A stretch of DNA of 64,000 bases, taken from NCBI GenBank assembly GCA_016705005.1, contig JADIZB010000001.1, positions 186,001 to 250,000 on the forward strand, given 5' to 3'. The position numbers and the translations under genes are program-made. The first letter of the stretch is position 1, and each line of letters begins with the position of its first letter. The stretch is from Bacteroidales bacterium (GTDB lineage Bacteria > Bacteroidota > Bacteroidia > Bacteroidales > Lentimicrobiaceae). The notes beneath the pieces are model-generated. The model ran no database searches, had not been told where the DNA came from, and worked only from the letters and a program-made list of their open reading frames with translations. Below, piece by piece: positions 47,526-55,954 of this stretch.

Positions 47526-47948
47526 ATGTTCAGAAAAACTAAAATTTTCATTTTCTCAGTGTTGCTGATAACCTGCAGTTTCTCATGTGACAAAGAAACT
47601 GAAGGCACTTCCATCCCCTATGTTTATGTAAATTTCACCATTTACCCGAATACACTGGATTTTATTCCGGATGGTGGATGGGTAACCGTTTCAGGCGGAT
47701 ATAAGGGAATCATCATCTACCGCCCACTGCATGAAGAATTCCTTGCATATGAAAGGGCTTGTCCGTACGATCCTCTGGAAGATAGCGCAAGGCTTGAAGT
47801 GGAAACTTCAGGAATTATAGCAGTTGATCCGAATTGCGGTTCGAGGTTTTTGCTCACCGACGGATCACCCGTTGAAGGACCCGCAACCATAAGTCTGAAA
47901 CAATACCGCACCAGATACGATGGCTATTCTCTAATCGTTTCGAATTAA
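47526..47948 (+). CDS. Lipoprotein with a degenerate Rieske-like domain
   Basis: A 140-residue lipoprotein with a signal peptide ending at Cys17 (LLITC) or Cys21. Residues about 30-140 resemble a Rieske fold: the first ligand loop reads ACPYDP with Cys79, and the second reads DPNCGSRF with Cys104, followed by the usual tail with a Gly-Pro-Ala block and a hydrophobic strand. In true Rieske proteins each loop is C-x-H and C-x-x-H; here Tyr81 and Arg107 stand at the His positions, so binding of a 2Fe-2S cluster is doubtful. It may be a structural relative. The adjacent ahcY gene is convergent, 46 nt away. Confidence 0.72.
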   Translation: MFRKTKIFIFSVLLITCSFSCDKETEGTSIPYVYVNFTIYPNTLDFIPDGGWVTVSGGYKGIIIYRPLHEEFLAYERACPYDPLEDSARLEVETSGIIAVDPNCGSRFLLTDGSPVEGPATISLKQYRTRYDGYSLIVSN

Positions 47949-47994
47949 CAGTTTAAAGAACCATCTAAGCCCCTGAACCAGATTCTTCCTGAAA

Positions 47995-49416
47995 TTAGTA
48001 ACGATAATGCTCTGGTTTATAAGGCCCATCCTTTGAAACCCCGATATAGGCAGCCTGCTCATCTGTCAGTGTGGTAAGTTTCACCCCGATCTGCTCAAGA
48101 TGCAGCCTGGCAACCTCTTCATCAAGCTTTTTTGGCAACCGGTAAACCCCTATTTCATAACTGTTTTTCCATAATTCAAGCTGAGCCAGTGTCTGGTTCG
48201 AAAAGGAGTTGCTCATAACAAACGATGGATGTCCTGTGGCGCAGCCGAGATTAACCAGCCGGCCTTCGGCGAGCAGAAAAATCGCATTCCCGTTTCCGAA
48301 AACATACTTATCTACCTGGGGTTTGATGTTTACCCTTTTGATTCCTGCCGTTGTATTCAGCCTGTCAACCTGTATTTCATTGTCGAAATGCCCGATGTTA
48401 CATACAATGGCCTGATCCTTCATCTGCATCATATGCTCCAGGGTGATCACATCCCTGTTTCCGGTTGTGGTTACATAGATGTTCCCCTCTTTCAGAGCCT
48501 CCTCTATGGTAGTAATTTCAAAACCTTCCATGGCAGCCTGCAAAGCACAGATCGGATCGATTTCAGTAACAATCACCCTTGAACCATACGAGCGCATAGA
48601 ACGGGCACATCCTTTTCCAACATCCCCGAACCCGAGAACCACAACCACTTTCCCGGCAAGCATAACATCTGTGGCACGTTTGATACCATCGGCGAGTGAT
48701 TCATGACACCCATAAAGATTGTCAAACTTCGATTTGGTTACTGAATCATTTACATTAATGGCTGGAATCAGCAGTTGTCCGGCTTCCATCATTTGATAAA
48801 GACGATGAACACCGGTGGTGGTTTCTTCTGATACCCCCCTGAGCTCCTTAACAACCCTGTGCCAGCGTGTATTGTCTTCAACATAGGTTTCACGGATGGT
48901 CTTCCAGATAGCAGCCTCCTCTGCATTGGCTCCAATTGTTTCGAGTAATCCGGGATCGTTTTCTGAAGCAAAGCCCTTATGAACGAGCAGGGTGGCGTCA
49001 CCTCCGTCATCTACAATAAGATTGGGACCCAATCCACCTGGGAATGAAAGTGCCTGCAAAGTACACCACCAGTATTCTTCGAGGGTTTCACCTTTCCAGG
49101 CAAAAACAGGAATGCCGGCCTGAGCAATTGCTGCAGCTGCATGATCTTGTGTTGAAAAAATATTACAACTGGCCCAGCGCACCTCAGCTCCGAGTTCAGC
49201 CAGGGTTTCAATCAGCACTGCTGTCTGAATGGTCATATGCAGTGAACCGGTAATCCGTGCCCCGTTCAATGGTTTCTCAGTCGAATATTTTTTGCGGATG
49301 GCCATCAGCCCCGGCATTTCTTTCTCGGCAATCTCGATCTCCTTGCGGCCGAATTCAGCAAGGCTGATGTCTTTGACTTTATAGGGAAGTACTTCAGCAA
49401 GTGTATCTTTCATCAT
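47995..49416 (-). CDS. ahcY: S-adenosylhomocysteinase
   Basis: AhcY hydrolyses S-adenosylhomocysteine to adenosine and homocysteine, clearing the inhibitor made by methyltransferases. The 473-residue form from the ATG at 49416 begins MMKDTLAEVLPYKVKDISLA; the 51-nt extension to 49467 overlaps the promoter region. Conserved blocks are LHMTIQTAVLIETLAELGAE, the NAD loop VVLGFGDVGKGCA and the C-terminal KDGPYKPEHYRY, which reaches the active site of the neighbouring subunit. Length matches bacterial enzymes with the long insertion. A TATCTTTG element at 49442-49449 is the likely -7 box. Confidence 0.97.
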   Translation of the reverse strand: MMKDTLAEVLPYKVKDISLAEFGRKEIEIAEKEMPGLMAIRKKYSTEKPLNGARITGSLHMTIQTAVLIETLAELGAEVRWASCNIFSTQDHAAAAIAQAGIPVFAWKGETLEEYWWCTLQALSFPGGLGPNLIVDDGGDATLLVHKGFASENDPGLLETIGANAEEAAIWKTIRETYVEDNTRWHRVVKELRGVSEETTTGVHRLYQMMEAGQLLIPAINVNDSVTKSKFDNLYGCHESLADGIKRATDVMLAGKVVVVLGFGDVGKGCARSMRSYGSRVIVTEIDPICALQAAMEGFEITTIEEALKEGNIYVTTTGNRDVITLEHMMQMKDQAIVCNIGHFDNEIQVDRLNTTAGIKRVNIKPQVDKYVFGNGNAIFLLAEGRLVNLGCATGHPSFVMSNSFSNQTLAQLELWKNSYEIGVYRLPKKLDEEVARLHLEQIGVKLTTLTDEQAAYIGVSKDGPYKPEHYRY

Positions 49417-49441
49417 AAATCTGACGTTATTTAAAGGGATG

Positions 49442-49449
49442 CAAAGATA
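49442..49449 (-). promoter_or_regulatory. -7 element of the ahcY promoter
   Basis: Minus-strand TATCTTTG, a full TAnnTTTG match, 26 to 33 bases before the preferred ahcY start. The -33 position is not TTTG. Confidence 0.5.
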
Positions 49450-49590
49450 CATTTTGTTTTGAACCACCCATGGGTTGAATAGATATTTCAGGATATATAT
49501 TGATCCTGATGCAGTTAAAAATCAGCCCCCGAAAGCAGAAATAAGGTAGATTTCCGTATCATTGCAATGAGTTTCCATTAATCTTGGTTT

Positions 49591-50328
49591 ATGACTGTTT
49601 ATGAAACAATACTGAAAAGAAGGGATGACCGGAAGAAACAGATGGCTGTACTCATCGATCCCGACAAACTGGACGACAGCATTATCCGGAAAATGGCCGT
49701 TTCAGCCGCCGAGTGCAGTGTAGACTATTTCTTTGTCGGCGGTAGTTTGCTAATCAATAACCGCCTGGATGAATGCACCAGGATAATAAAGGAAACTGCC
49801 GGAATTCCTGTTGTGCTTTTTCCCGGAAATACACTTCAGATGAGTTGGAAAGCAGATGCTATACTTTTTCTGTCTCTCATTTCAGGAAGAAATGCTGAAA
49901 TGCTTATCGGACGACACGTTGTTGCCGCTCCCTACCTTAAACTCAGTCCGCTTGAAGTAATCTCAACCGGCTATATGCTGATCGAAAGCGGACGCCCAAC
50001 GGCCGTTTCGTATATGAGCAACTCCGACCCCATTCCGCACGATAAGGACGACATCGCCATGTGCACCGCCATGGCAGGTGAAATGCTCGGTCTGAAACTG
50101 ATTTTTATGGATGCCGGAAGCGGCGCCATCAACCCGGTTTCACCCGATATGATCAGTCATGTAAAACAAAGTATCAACGTTCCATTGCTGGTTGGCGGCG
50201 GTATCCGTACACCTGAAAAAGCTGCTGAGCTTGCGGCTGCCGGAGCCGATCTGCTTGTTATTGGAAATGCTTTTGAGAAAGATCCCGGGTTGATCAGCGA
50301 ACTTTGCAAGGCAGTTAAAGGTTTATAA
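49591..50328 (+). CDS. Geranylgeranylglyceryl phosphate synthase-like (GGGPS/PcrB family)
   Basis: A 245-residue TIM-barrel prenyltransferase that attaches a polyprenyl diphosphate to glycerol 1-phosphate, an archaeal-type lipid linkage. Conserved parts are AVLIDPDKLDD at the N-terminus, VGGSLL, PVVLFPGNTLQMS, the Glu-containing PTAVSYMSNSDPIP loop, and the phosphate-binding VGGGIRTPEKAAELAAAGADLLVIGNAFEK. Bacteroidota homologs form a group II GGGPS with activity demonstrated in some species. No glycerol-1-phosphate dehydrogenase is in the window. The polyprenyl chain length cannot be judged here. Confidence 0.92.
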   Translation: MTVYETILKRRDDRKKQMAVLIDPDKLDDSIIRKMAVSAAECSVDYFFVGGSLLINNRLDECTRIIKETAGIPVVLFPGNTLQMSWKADAILFLSLISGRNAEMLIGRHVVAAPYLKLSPLEVISTGYMLIESGRPTAVSYMSNSDPIPHDKDDIAMCTAMAGEMLGLKLIFMDAGSGAINPVSPDMISHVKQSINVPLLVGGGIRTPEKAAELAAAGADLLVIGNAFEKDPGLISELCKAVKGL

Positions 50329-50448
50329 TTTCGCATTATTTTAATTGTGAATAAAAATTCGTTTTAACCATCATTCCTTTTCCTTTAAGCATCAACTTAA
50401 AAGATTATTCTTAAAATTTCTGACCCACAACCCACAACCTGATTCAAT

Positions 50449-52578
50449 ATGCGAAGTTTATTTCTCACCACGTTTATTCTTTTCCTGACGTTATTATCTC
50501 CTGCACAGAATAATCTCTTTGTTCCTGAGGAAATTGCAACAAACCGGAAACTGTATCCATCAGGATTAAGCAACCTTCAATGGCAGGGAAACAGCGAATA
50601 TTTTACATGGCAGGACGCCAGATCACTCATCAGAGGCAGTGTAAATGAAGAATCCACAGACACCCTGTTAAGACTTTCTGAGCTGAACACCTCAGTTACC
50701 GCATCCGGCATGGAAGAATTAAAAAGATTCCCTTTTATAAAGTGGGAAAACGAATCTGCTTTCTCTTTTACAAATGGAAGCGACTGGTTCGAATTCAATT
50801 ACGGTGAAAAAAAACTCATCAAAACCTTTACCCTTCCCGATGCAGCAGGAAATCCTGACATAGCCCCCGGCAACAAGGCCATTGCCTATACCATTGATAA
50901 CAACCTGCTTATCAACACCGGAGGTGAAGTGATAAAAGTAACAAATGATGAAAACAAGGGAATCGTCAACGGTCAGGCCGTTCATCGCAACGAATTCGGT
51001 ATCAGCAAAGGCACTTTCTGGTCACCTGCAGGAAAGCTGCTGGCCTTTTACCGGATGGACGAAACCATGGTTACTGAGTATCCATTGGTAGATGTTACAG
51101 AAAGGATTGCCACGCTGCAAAATATAAGATACCCGATGGCTGGAATGACCAGTCACGAGGTAACGGTTGGGATCTTTAATCCATTTTCGAAAACCACCGT
51201 TTTCATTGAAACTGGAAAACCTGCCGATCAATACCTGACCAACATTGCCTGGAGCCCCGATGAAAAATCGATTTTTATTGCCGTGCTCAACCGCGACCAG
51301 AATCACATGAAACTGAACGAATATGATGTAGCCGGGGGCAAATTCATCAGAACCCTGTTTGAAGAAAAAAACGACCGCTATGTCGAACCCCTGCACCCCA
51401 TGGTATTTGTTCCCGGAAGCGAAGGGAAATTTATCTGGCAGAGTCAGCGTGATGGATTCAATCACCTCTATTTGTATAACCGCGACGGCAGCCTCGCAAA
51501 ACAACTTACCTCGGGAAACTGGTTAGTTACTGAAATGATCGGTTTTGACCTGAATGCCAAAGGCTTGTTTTATACCTCAACTGCCATTAGCCCGCTTCAG
51601 GATCAATTGTACCATCTCGATTTGAAATCAGGTAAAAGCAGCCGCTTAACCAGCGAAGAAGGCGTTCATGCCCCGGTTATCAGGGAAGATGGTAAATATT
51701 TACTCTCCCGCTGCAGCAATCCGCTGGTAGCTTCCCGAACCCGTCTGATCTCCTTTTCAGGAAAACTGAACAGAATAATTCATGAAGACATCAATCCAAT
51801 CAAGGATTATAAAACCGGTGAGGTAAGCATTGTTATCCTCAAAGCAGATGATGGAACCGACCTTTATGCCAGGCTGACCAAACCAGCAGATTTTGACCCG
51901 GCGAAGAAATATCCGGTATTGATTTATGTATATGGTGGACCGCATGCACAACTTGTAACCGGAGGCTGGCTCAATGGTGGCGGTCTGTTTGACCAATACC
52001 TTGCCCAGAAAGGTTATGTTGTATTCACCCTCGACAACCGGGGCTCAGCAAACCGGGGTTTTGAATTCGAAAGCTGTATTCACAGAAACCTGGGCGTTAT
52101 TGAAATGGCCGACCAGTTGAAAGGTGTCGAATACCTGAAATCCCAACCATGGGTCGATGCATCCCGCATTGGTTTGGATGGATGGAGTTACGGAGGATTT
52201 ATGACGCTGACAATGAAACTCAACCATCCGGAGATATTTAAGGTTGCAACCTGCGGCGGCCCTGTTACCGACTGGAAATATTATGAAGTAATGTATGGTG
52301 AAAGGTATATGGACACCCCTGAGCAAAATCCTGAAGGCTACAAAAATGCCTGCCTCACCGACAAAACGGACAAACTCGATGGCAAACTGATGATAATACA
52401 TGGAGCTCTTGACAATACAGTAGTCTGGCAGAACAGCCTTCAATTCCTGATGAAATGCATTGAACAGAAAAAGCAGGTCGATTATTTTGTTTATCCGACT
52501 CATGAGCATAATGTGCGCGGGATCGACCGCGCTCATATGTTCCGCAAACTGGCTGAGTACTTCGACCAGAATCTATAA
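50449..52578 (+). CDS. Dipeptidyl-peptidase 4 (S9B family)
   Basis: A 709-residue periplasmic or surface serine peptidase that removes Xaa-Pro or Xaa-Ala dipeptides. After a signal peptide (about 1-20) a beta-propeller domain runs to about residue 465, then the alpha/beta hydrolase domain. The nucleophile is Ser580 in GWSYGGFM; Asp655 (HGALDN) and His687 (YPTHEH) complete the triad. The DNRGSANRGFEFE block is characteristic of DPP4. It is typical of proteolytic Bacteroidota and may help process peptides for uptake. The gene is monocistronic, 120 nt after the GGGPS gene. There is no clear hairpin terminator, only a weak stem around 52583-52604. Confidence 0.95.
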   Translation: MRSLFLTTFILFLTLLSPAQNNLFVPEEIATNRKLYPSGLSNLQWQGNSEYFTWQDARSLIRGSVNEESTDTLLRLSELNTSVTASGMEELKRFPFIKWENESAFSFTNGSDWFEFNYGEKKLIKTFTLPDAAGNPDIAPGNKAIAYTIDNNLLINTGGEVIKVTNDENKGIVNGQAVHRNEFGISKGTFWSPAGKLLAFYRMDETMVTEYPLVDVTERIATLQNIRYPMAGMTSHEVTVGIFNPFSKTTVFIETGKPADQYLTNIAWSPDEKSIFIAVLNRDQNHMKLNEYDVAGGKFIRTLFEEKNDRYVEPLHPMVFVPGSEGKFIWQSQRDGFNHLYLYNRDGSLAKQLTSGNWLVTEMIGFDLNAKGLFYTSTAISPLQDQLYHLDLKSGKSSRLTSEEGVHAPVIREDGKYLLSRCSNPLVASRTRLISFSGKLNRIIHEDINPIKDYKTGEVSIVILKADDGTDLYARLTKPADFDPAKKYPVLIYVYGGPHAQLVTGGWLNGGGLFDQYLAQKGYVVFTLDNRGSANRGFEFESCIHRNLGVIEMADQLKGVEYLKSQPWVDASRIGLDGWSYGGFMTLTMKLNHPEIFKVATCGGPVTDWKYYEVMYGERYMDTPEQNPEGYKNACLTDKTDKLDGKLMIIHGALDNTVVWQNSLQFLMKCIEQKKQVDYFVYPTHEHNVRGIDRAHMFRKLAEYFDQNL

Positions 52579-53009
52579 AAAACAAGACATATGGCTTGTG
52601 TTTAAAAAGTAAGATCTTGTCGTGTCAGGGATATAAAAGGAGAAACAGTAGACCGGAGCATAAATGTCATGTCCTGAAACAAGATTATTATAACCTGTTC
52701 ATCCTGTCGAAAAAAGGAAGGTAAAAAGAAAAAAGAGCAGCATAATGTTATCAAACTTCTCTTTTTCAAGAATTTGCAACAGGAAAGCTTTTCATCCTGT
52801 AACACTTTTCTGCTCTGTATAACTTCGTCTTATTCTGCTCATATAGAATAACCTTCGAATTCAATCAGCGATTTCTGAATTTTGCTCAATCTATAAGCAA
52901 AGCATCAGCCAGCTTGTCCCGTTATCTCATTGCCCCCCACGTCCTTTCTTTCTGGCAGGGATTGTACTTAACCAGTGCCCTCCCCTTTCCCATCTTTAAC
53001 CAGATCACA
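52579..53009. other. Non-coding stretch
   Basis: About 430 AT-rich bases between the DPP4 gene and the frameshifted GT-C-like gene. I found no protein-like frame, tRNA or obvious RNA fold; short frames on the minus strand lack any protein character. A purine-rich run (AAAAAAGGAAGG... pattern) lies near 52708-52738. Two converging transcripts would have to end in it. Confidence 0.5.
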
Positions 53010-53786
53010 TCAGTGAATAATCCTCTGAATTGCATGTGAAGGCTTTCCTAAACCAACGCAAAAGTCATCAATCATAAGAACTTCATCAGAGTCGGGCAAA
53101 TAGAAATACACCAGTACTGAATCACCGTAAGTTATTCCTTTGGGAATTTCTATTCTGTAATCAAGCGTATTCCAAAGCCCTTTAATGGTCTGCCCTCTCA
53201 GATATGATGGCTTGTAAAAAAAGGATCTGCCATTCTTTTTGAAATCGGCTACCAGTATCGCTTCCGTAAAATATTGATCGGAATACCCCCTTGCTGAAAT
53301 ATAGAGATAAGCCCCGGTACTGGATTTCAATTCTGACAATGGCAATAGGTGTGAATAACTGTATGACTGGCTTGAATTTATTATGCAAACCTTTTTACCG
53401 GAGTATGCTTCAGGCACTTCTGCCACAGTGCCTGATTCCTGCTGACATTCACTTTCAAAATCACAGCAGTTTTCAATCAGTGTTTCCGAATCAGAGGATA
53501 TTTTGAACTGAGGTTGGATTTTTAGAACGGCAAGTTTATATTTAACTACATCTACTTGTATATCATCAATATATACATTTCCAAAACCCCTTTTGTACCA
53601 ATAGTAAATCTTAACTTTATCTGCTTTAAGCCTTTTAACCGGAAATTCCCTGAAGATTTCCGAATTAGTCCATTGGCCTTTGTTAATATTTACAGAGACC
53701 GGGTAAGCTTTATAAAAAACCGTTTTGCCCTCGGACATAAAATCAAACACAAGCATTACCTCTGACAGGCTGTCTCCGGCCAGCAT
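53010..53786 (-). CDS. Downstream fragment of a frameshifted GT-C-like protein: two beta modules
   Basis: This frame carries the rest of the protein encoded by 53822-55804 on the same strand, but in another reading frame. The homology continues upstream of its first ATG, to about 53873 (the codons reading NPYSIVFEGNAGLTGKND), so the ATG is not a true start. It encodes the second half of one beta-rich module, ending in IYYWYKRGFGNVYIDDI, and a complete further module ending in VLVYFYLPDSDEVLMIDDF. Together with the first part, the intact protein would be about 930 residues with three tandem modules. A true mutation and a sequencing or assembly error are both possible. Confidence 0.78.
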   Translation of the reverse strand: MLAGDSLSEVMLVFDFMSEGKTVFYKAYPVSVNINKGQWTNSEIFREFPVKRLKADKVKIYYWYKRGFGNVYIDDIQVDVVKYKLAVLKIQPQFKISSDSETLIENCCDFESECQQESGTVAEVPEAYSGKKVCIINSSQSYSYSHLLPLSELKSSTGAYLYISARGYSDQYFTEAILVADFKKNGRSFFYKPSYLRGQTIKGLWNTLDYRIEIPKGITYGDSVLVYFYLPDSDEVLMIDDFCVGLGKPSHAIQRIIH

Positions 53787-53821
53787 TGCGTTAACCCTGA
53801 AATAGCCATCATTTTTACCCG

Positions 53822-55804
53822 TCAGACCTGCATTTCCTTCAAAGACGATGCTATAGGGGTTAGCAGGTTTATTCCGGAAGCGTATTTCCCTGAGTATGAA
53901 TGCTCCTGCGTAACTGTTTGAGTATTGCCCCAGGGTGACTGAAGCGGAGTTTCAAGGTCAGTGCGGAAAACCATGACACTGTCAACCGGATCGTAAGCCG
54001 ATGGTATCCAATCATGCCTGCCGGGCCCTTTCATTGTAAGCAGTTCAACTTGCAGGTCATCCAGCAAAACGTTACCCTGACAAAGGTTCTGAATTGAAAT
54101 AAATAGGCTGTCATTAACAGACCTGATATAAGGGAGATAAACAGCCATTTCAGAATATTTCCATCTACCGGCCTTCAGCCCTGATAGAAGGTTGTGAGCA
54201 TTGGTAGAATATTTCTTCCTGGAAGTGCCTATTTTTACTTCGAAGGTGCATGTTGAATCAGTTATTTCAGGGTTCACCCGGGCACCTATTCTCAAAATCA
54301 CAGGCTGAATTTCTTTAAAGTCTGCCATTCCCCTGACAAACAGCAGCTTTTCATCAGAACCGGGGTCTAATTGCAGGAACTTTTTACCGGAATAAGCTGA
54401 AGAAGAAGCAATAAAATCAGAGGTTCTGAACAGCGGTTCGATGTTTCCGAAATCATTCCTGTAGACCTGCTTCACACGAATTTCACTTTCAGGGATCAAA
54501 AAAGTTGTCCCTTTGCTAAAGCCAAAGAAATTACTGAAATATGAATCAGCAGTCACCGGCCCTGCCGGATACACCCAGATCAGATGCTGAAAATGCTGCA
54601 TCACGTTCAGCCCGATCAATCCAGCAAGGAATACCGGAAGCAGAATTCTCATCCTTCTATTTTCAATCCATTGAAAAACGAAAATCAGCAGGATGGCAAC
54701 AAACGCATAGTAATCGATCATTACCCGCTGACTCATATATGAAGTGTAATTCCATATCCACCAGCTCGACAAAAAGTAAACCAGGAAAAACAGAAAGCCT
54801 GCCAGACTGTAAAACTGCCACCTGCTCTTTTTGAAAAGGAATACAAACCCCCACAAAGCAAGGGCAGCTACAGGCGTATAAAGCAGCCAGCCCTTTTCGA
54901 AGCTGAAAAGGAATAACCATAAGTGTGGCTTTGAGAGATCGTATGTTTCGTTACCATAAGAATACACCAGCAAGTTGCCTGTAATTGCATACCAGTATAT
55001 GACCGGAACAAGCAATGGCAATACTAAGGCTGCAAAGGCAGGAATAAAAATGCGGAAGCTGGAAAATATTTTTCTGAGAAATGTAATAAATGACTCACGG
55101 TTTCCGCAAATAAACGGTAGCGAAAGCACGATGAGCCCGTTCTGAGGGCGGCTTATGATAATCATCCCCAGTGCAAAAGCTGCACCGGTAAAACATCCCG
55201 TTTTGCCGGATTTGCACGCAGACAATACAAAATAAATAAAAGCATTGATAAGGAAGAAGTTGTAAACATGTACCTGTGAACCGTTATTTACAGTATAATA
55301 GATAAGATTGGTTCCAAGGGCTGCAGCAATCAGAACATATACGATGACCTGTTCATTTTTTGTATAAAACCGCAGTATCTTGCGCAGTATCAATAACGAT
55401 AGCCAGAAATAGAAGAAAGCAGCGAATGCGATGGCCAGTTGGTAAGGCAGGGAATATCCGTCGGCCGGAAAGCCTGACAATAAGGCTGCGGCATGTCCGA
55501 TGTAAAAAAAAGGCAACCACAGAATCGAAAGACCTGGAAAATACTTATTTACAATACCTTCATCTGTTTTAAATCTGAAATCTTTGAATAATTCCCTACC
55601 AGCCGGATAATATTCCGATTCATATTGGTCTATAAACCCATAACCGGAATCATGATATATCAGGAAAGCTGTGAGATAACCATAGTATCCCTTCCCATCG
55701 CTGACAATCACCCTGTCCCATTGGCTTGCAGGGTCTTTAGTCAGCAGGAACAGAACGGCATAAACTAAAACAATAAGTTCAGGAACGCGCTTTGTAAGAT
55801 TCAT
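53822..55804 (-). CDS. GT-C-like membrane protein, third paralog, 3' end frameshifted
   Basis: A 660-residue frame with about ten transmembrane helices, homologous to the proteins at 21459 and 27519: SGFPADGYSLPYQL and KGWLLYTPVAALALWGF are shared, and the first loop has VSDGKGYYGYLTAFLIYHD. After residue about 445 comes a complete beta module ending VLLDDLQVELL, then the start of a second, cut by a stop at 53822. Switching to the -1 frame near the A-rich bases 53865-53875 restores homology through 53010. No slippery heptamer is evident there, so programmed frameshifting is unlikely. It lies far from the glycosylation island and has no glycosyltransferase gene next to it. Confidence 0.78.
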   Translation of the reverse strand: MNLTKRVPELIVLVYAVLFLLTKDPASQWDRVIVSDGKGYYGYLTAFLIYHDSGYGFIDQYESEYYPAGRELFKDFRFKTDEGIVNKYFPGLSILWLPFFYIGHAAALLSGFPADGYSLPYQLAIAFAAFFYFWLSLLILRKILRFYTKNEQVIVYVLIAAALGTNLIYYTVNNGSQVHVYNFFLINAFIYFVLSACKSGKTGCFTGAAFALGMIIISRPQNGLIVLSLPFICGNRESFITFLRKIFSSFRIFIPAFAALVLPLLVPVIYWYAITGNLLVYSYGNETYDLSKPHLWLFLFSFEKGWLLYTPVAALALWGFVFLFKKSRWQFYSLAGFLFFLVYFLSSWWIWNYTSYMSQRVMIDYYAFVAILLIFVFQWIENRRMRILLPVFLAGLIGLNVMQHFQHLIWVYPAGPVTADSYFSNFFGFSKGTTFLIPESEIRVKQVYRNDFGNIEPLFRTSDFIASSSAYSGKKFLQLDPGSDEKLLFVRGMADFKEIQPVILRIGARVNPEITDSTCTFEVKIGTSRKKYSTNAHNLLSGLKAGRWKYSEMAVYLPYIRSVNDSLFISIQNLCQGNVLLDDLQVELLTMKGPGRHDWIPSAYDPVDSVMVFRTDLETPLQSPWGNTQTVTQEHSYSGKYASGINLLTPIASSLKEMQV

Positions 55805-55926
55805 CTTTGGTAATTTGAATTCAATGCATACTCGCCTGTTATTTCCGGATATGCCTGATTATCTTCCCGGCTCCCGGGTCACCCCTCAAACTGAAACTAA
55901 AGTGATTGAAAGTAATACTTCTCTGA

Positions 55927-55950
55927 TTTCTGAATTTCTGAATTTCTGAA
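55927..55950. repeat. Three tandem copies of TTTCTGAA
   Basis: Exact 8-bp direct repeats at 55927-55934, 55935-55942 and 55943-55950, ending 5 bases before the meaB stop. No known element was matched. Confidence 0.9.
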
Positions 55951-55954
55951 TTCC

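Noticed and set aside
53865..53875. Programmed -1 ribosomal frameshifting
   Set aside because: No X-XXY-YYZ slippery heptamer in frame and no evident downstream pseudoknot, so mutation or sequence error is more likely.
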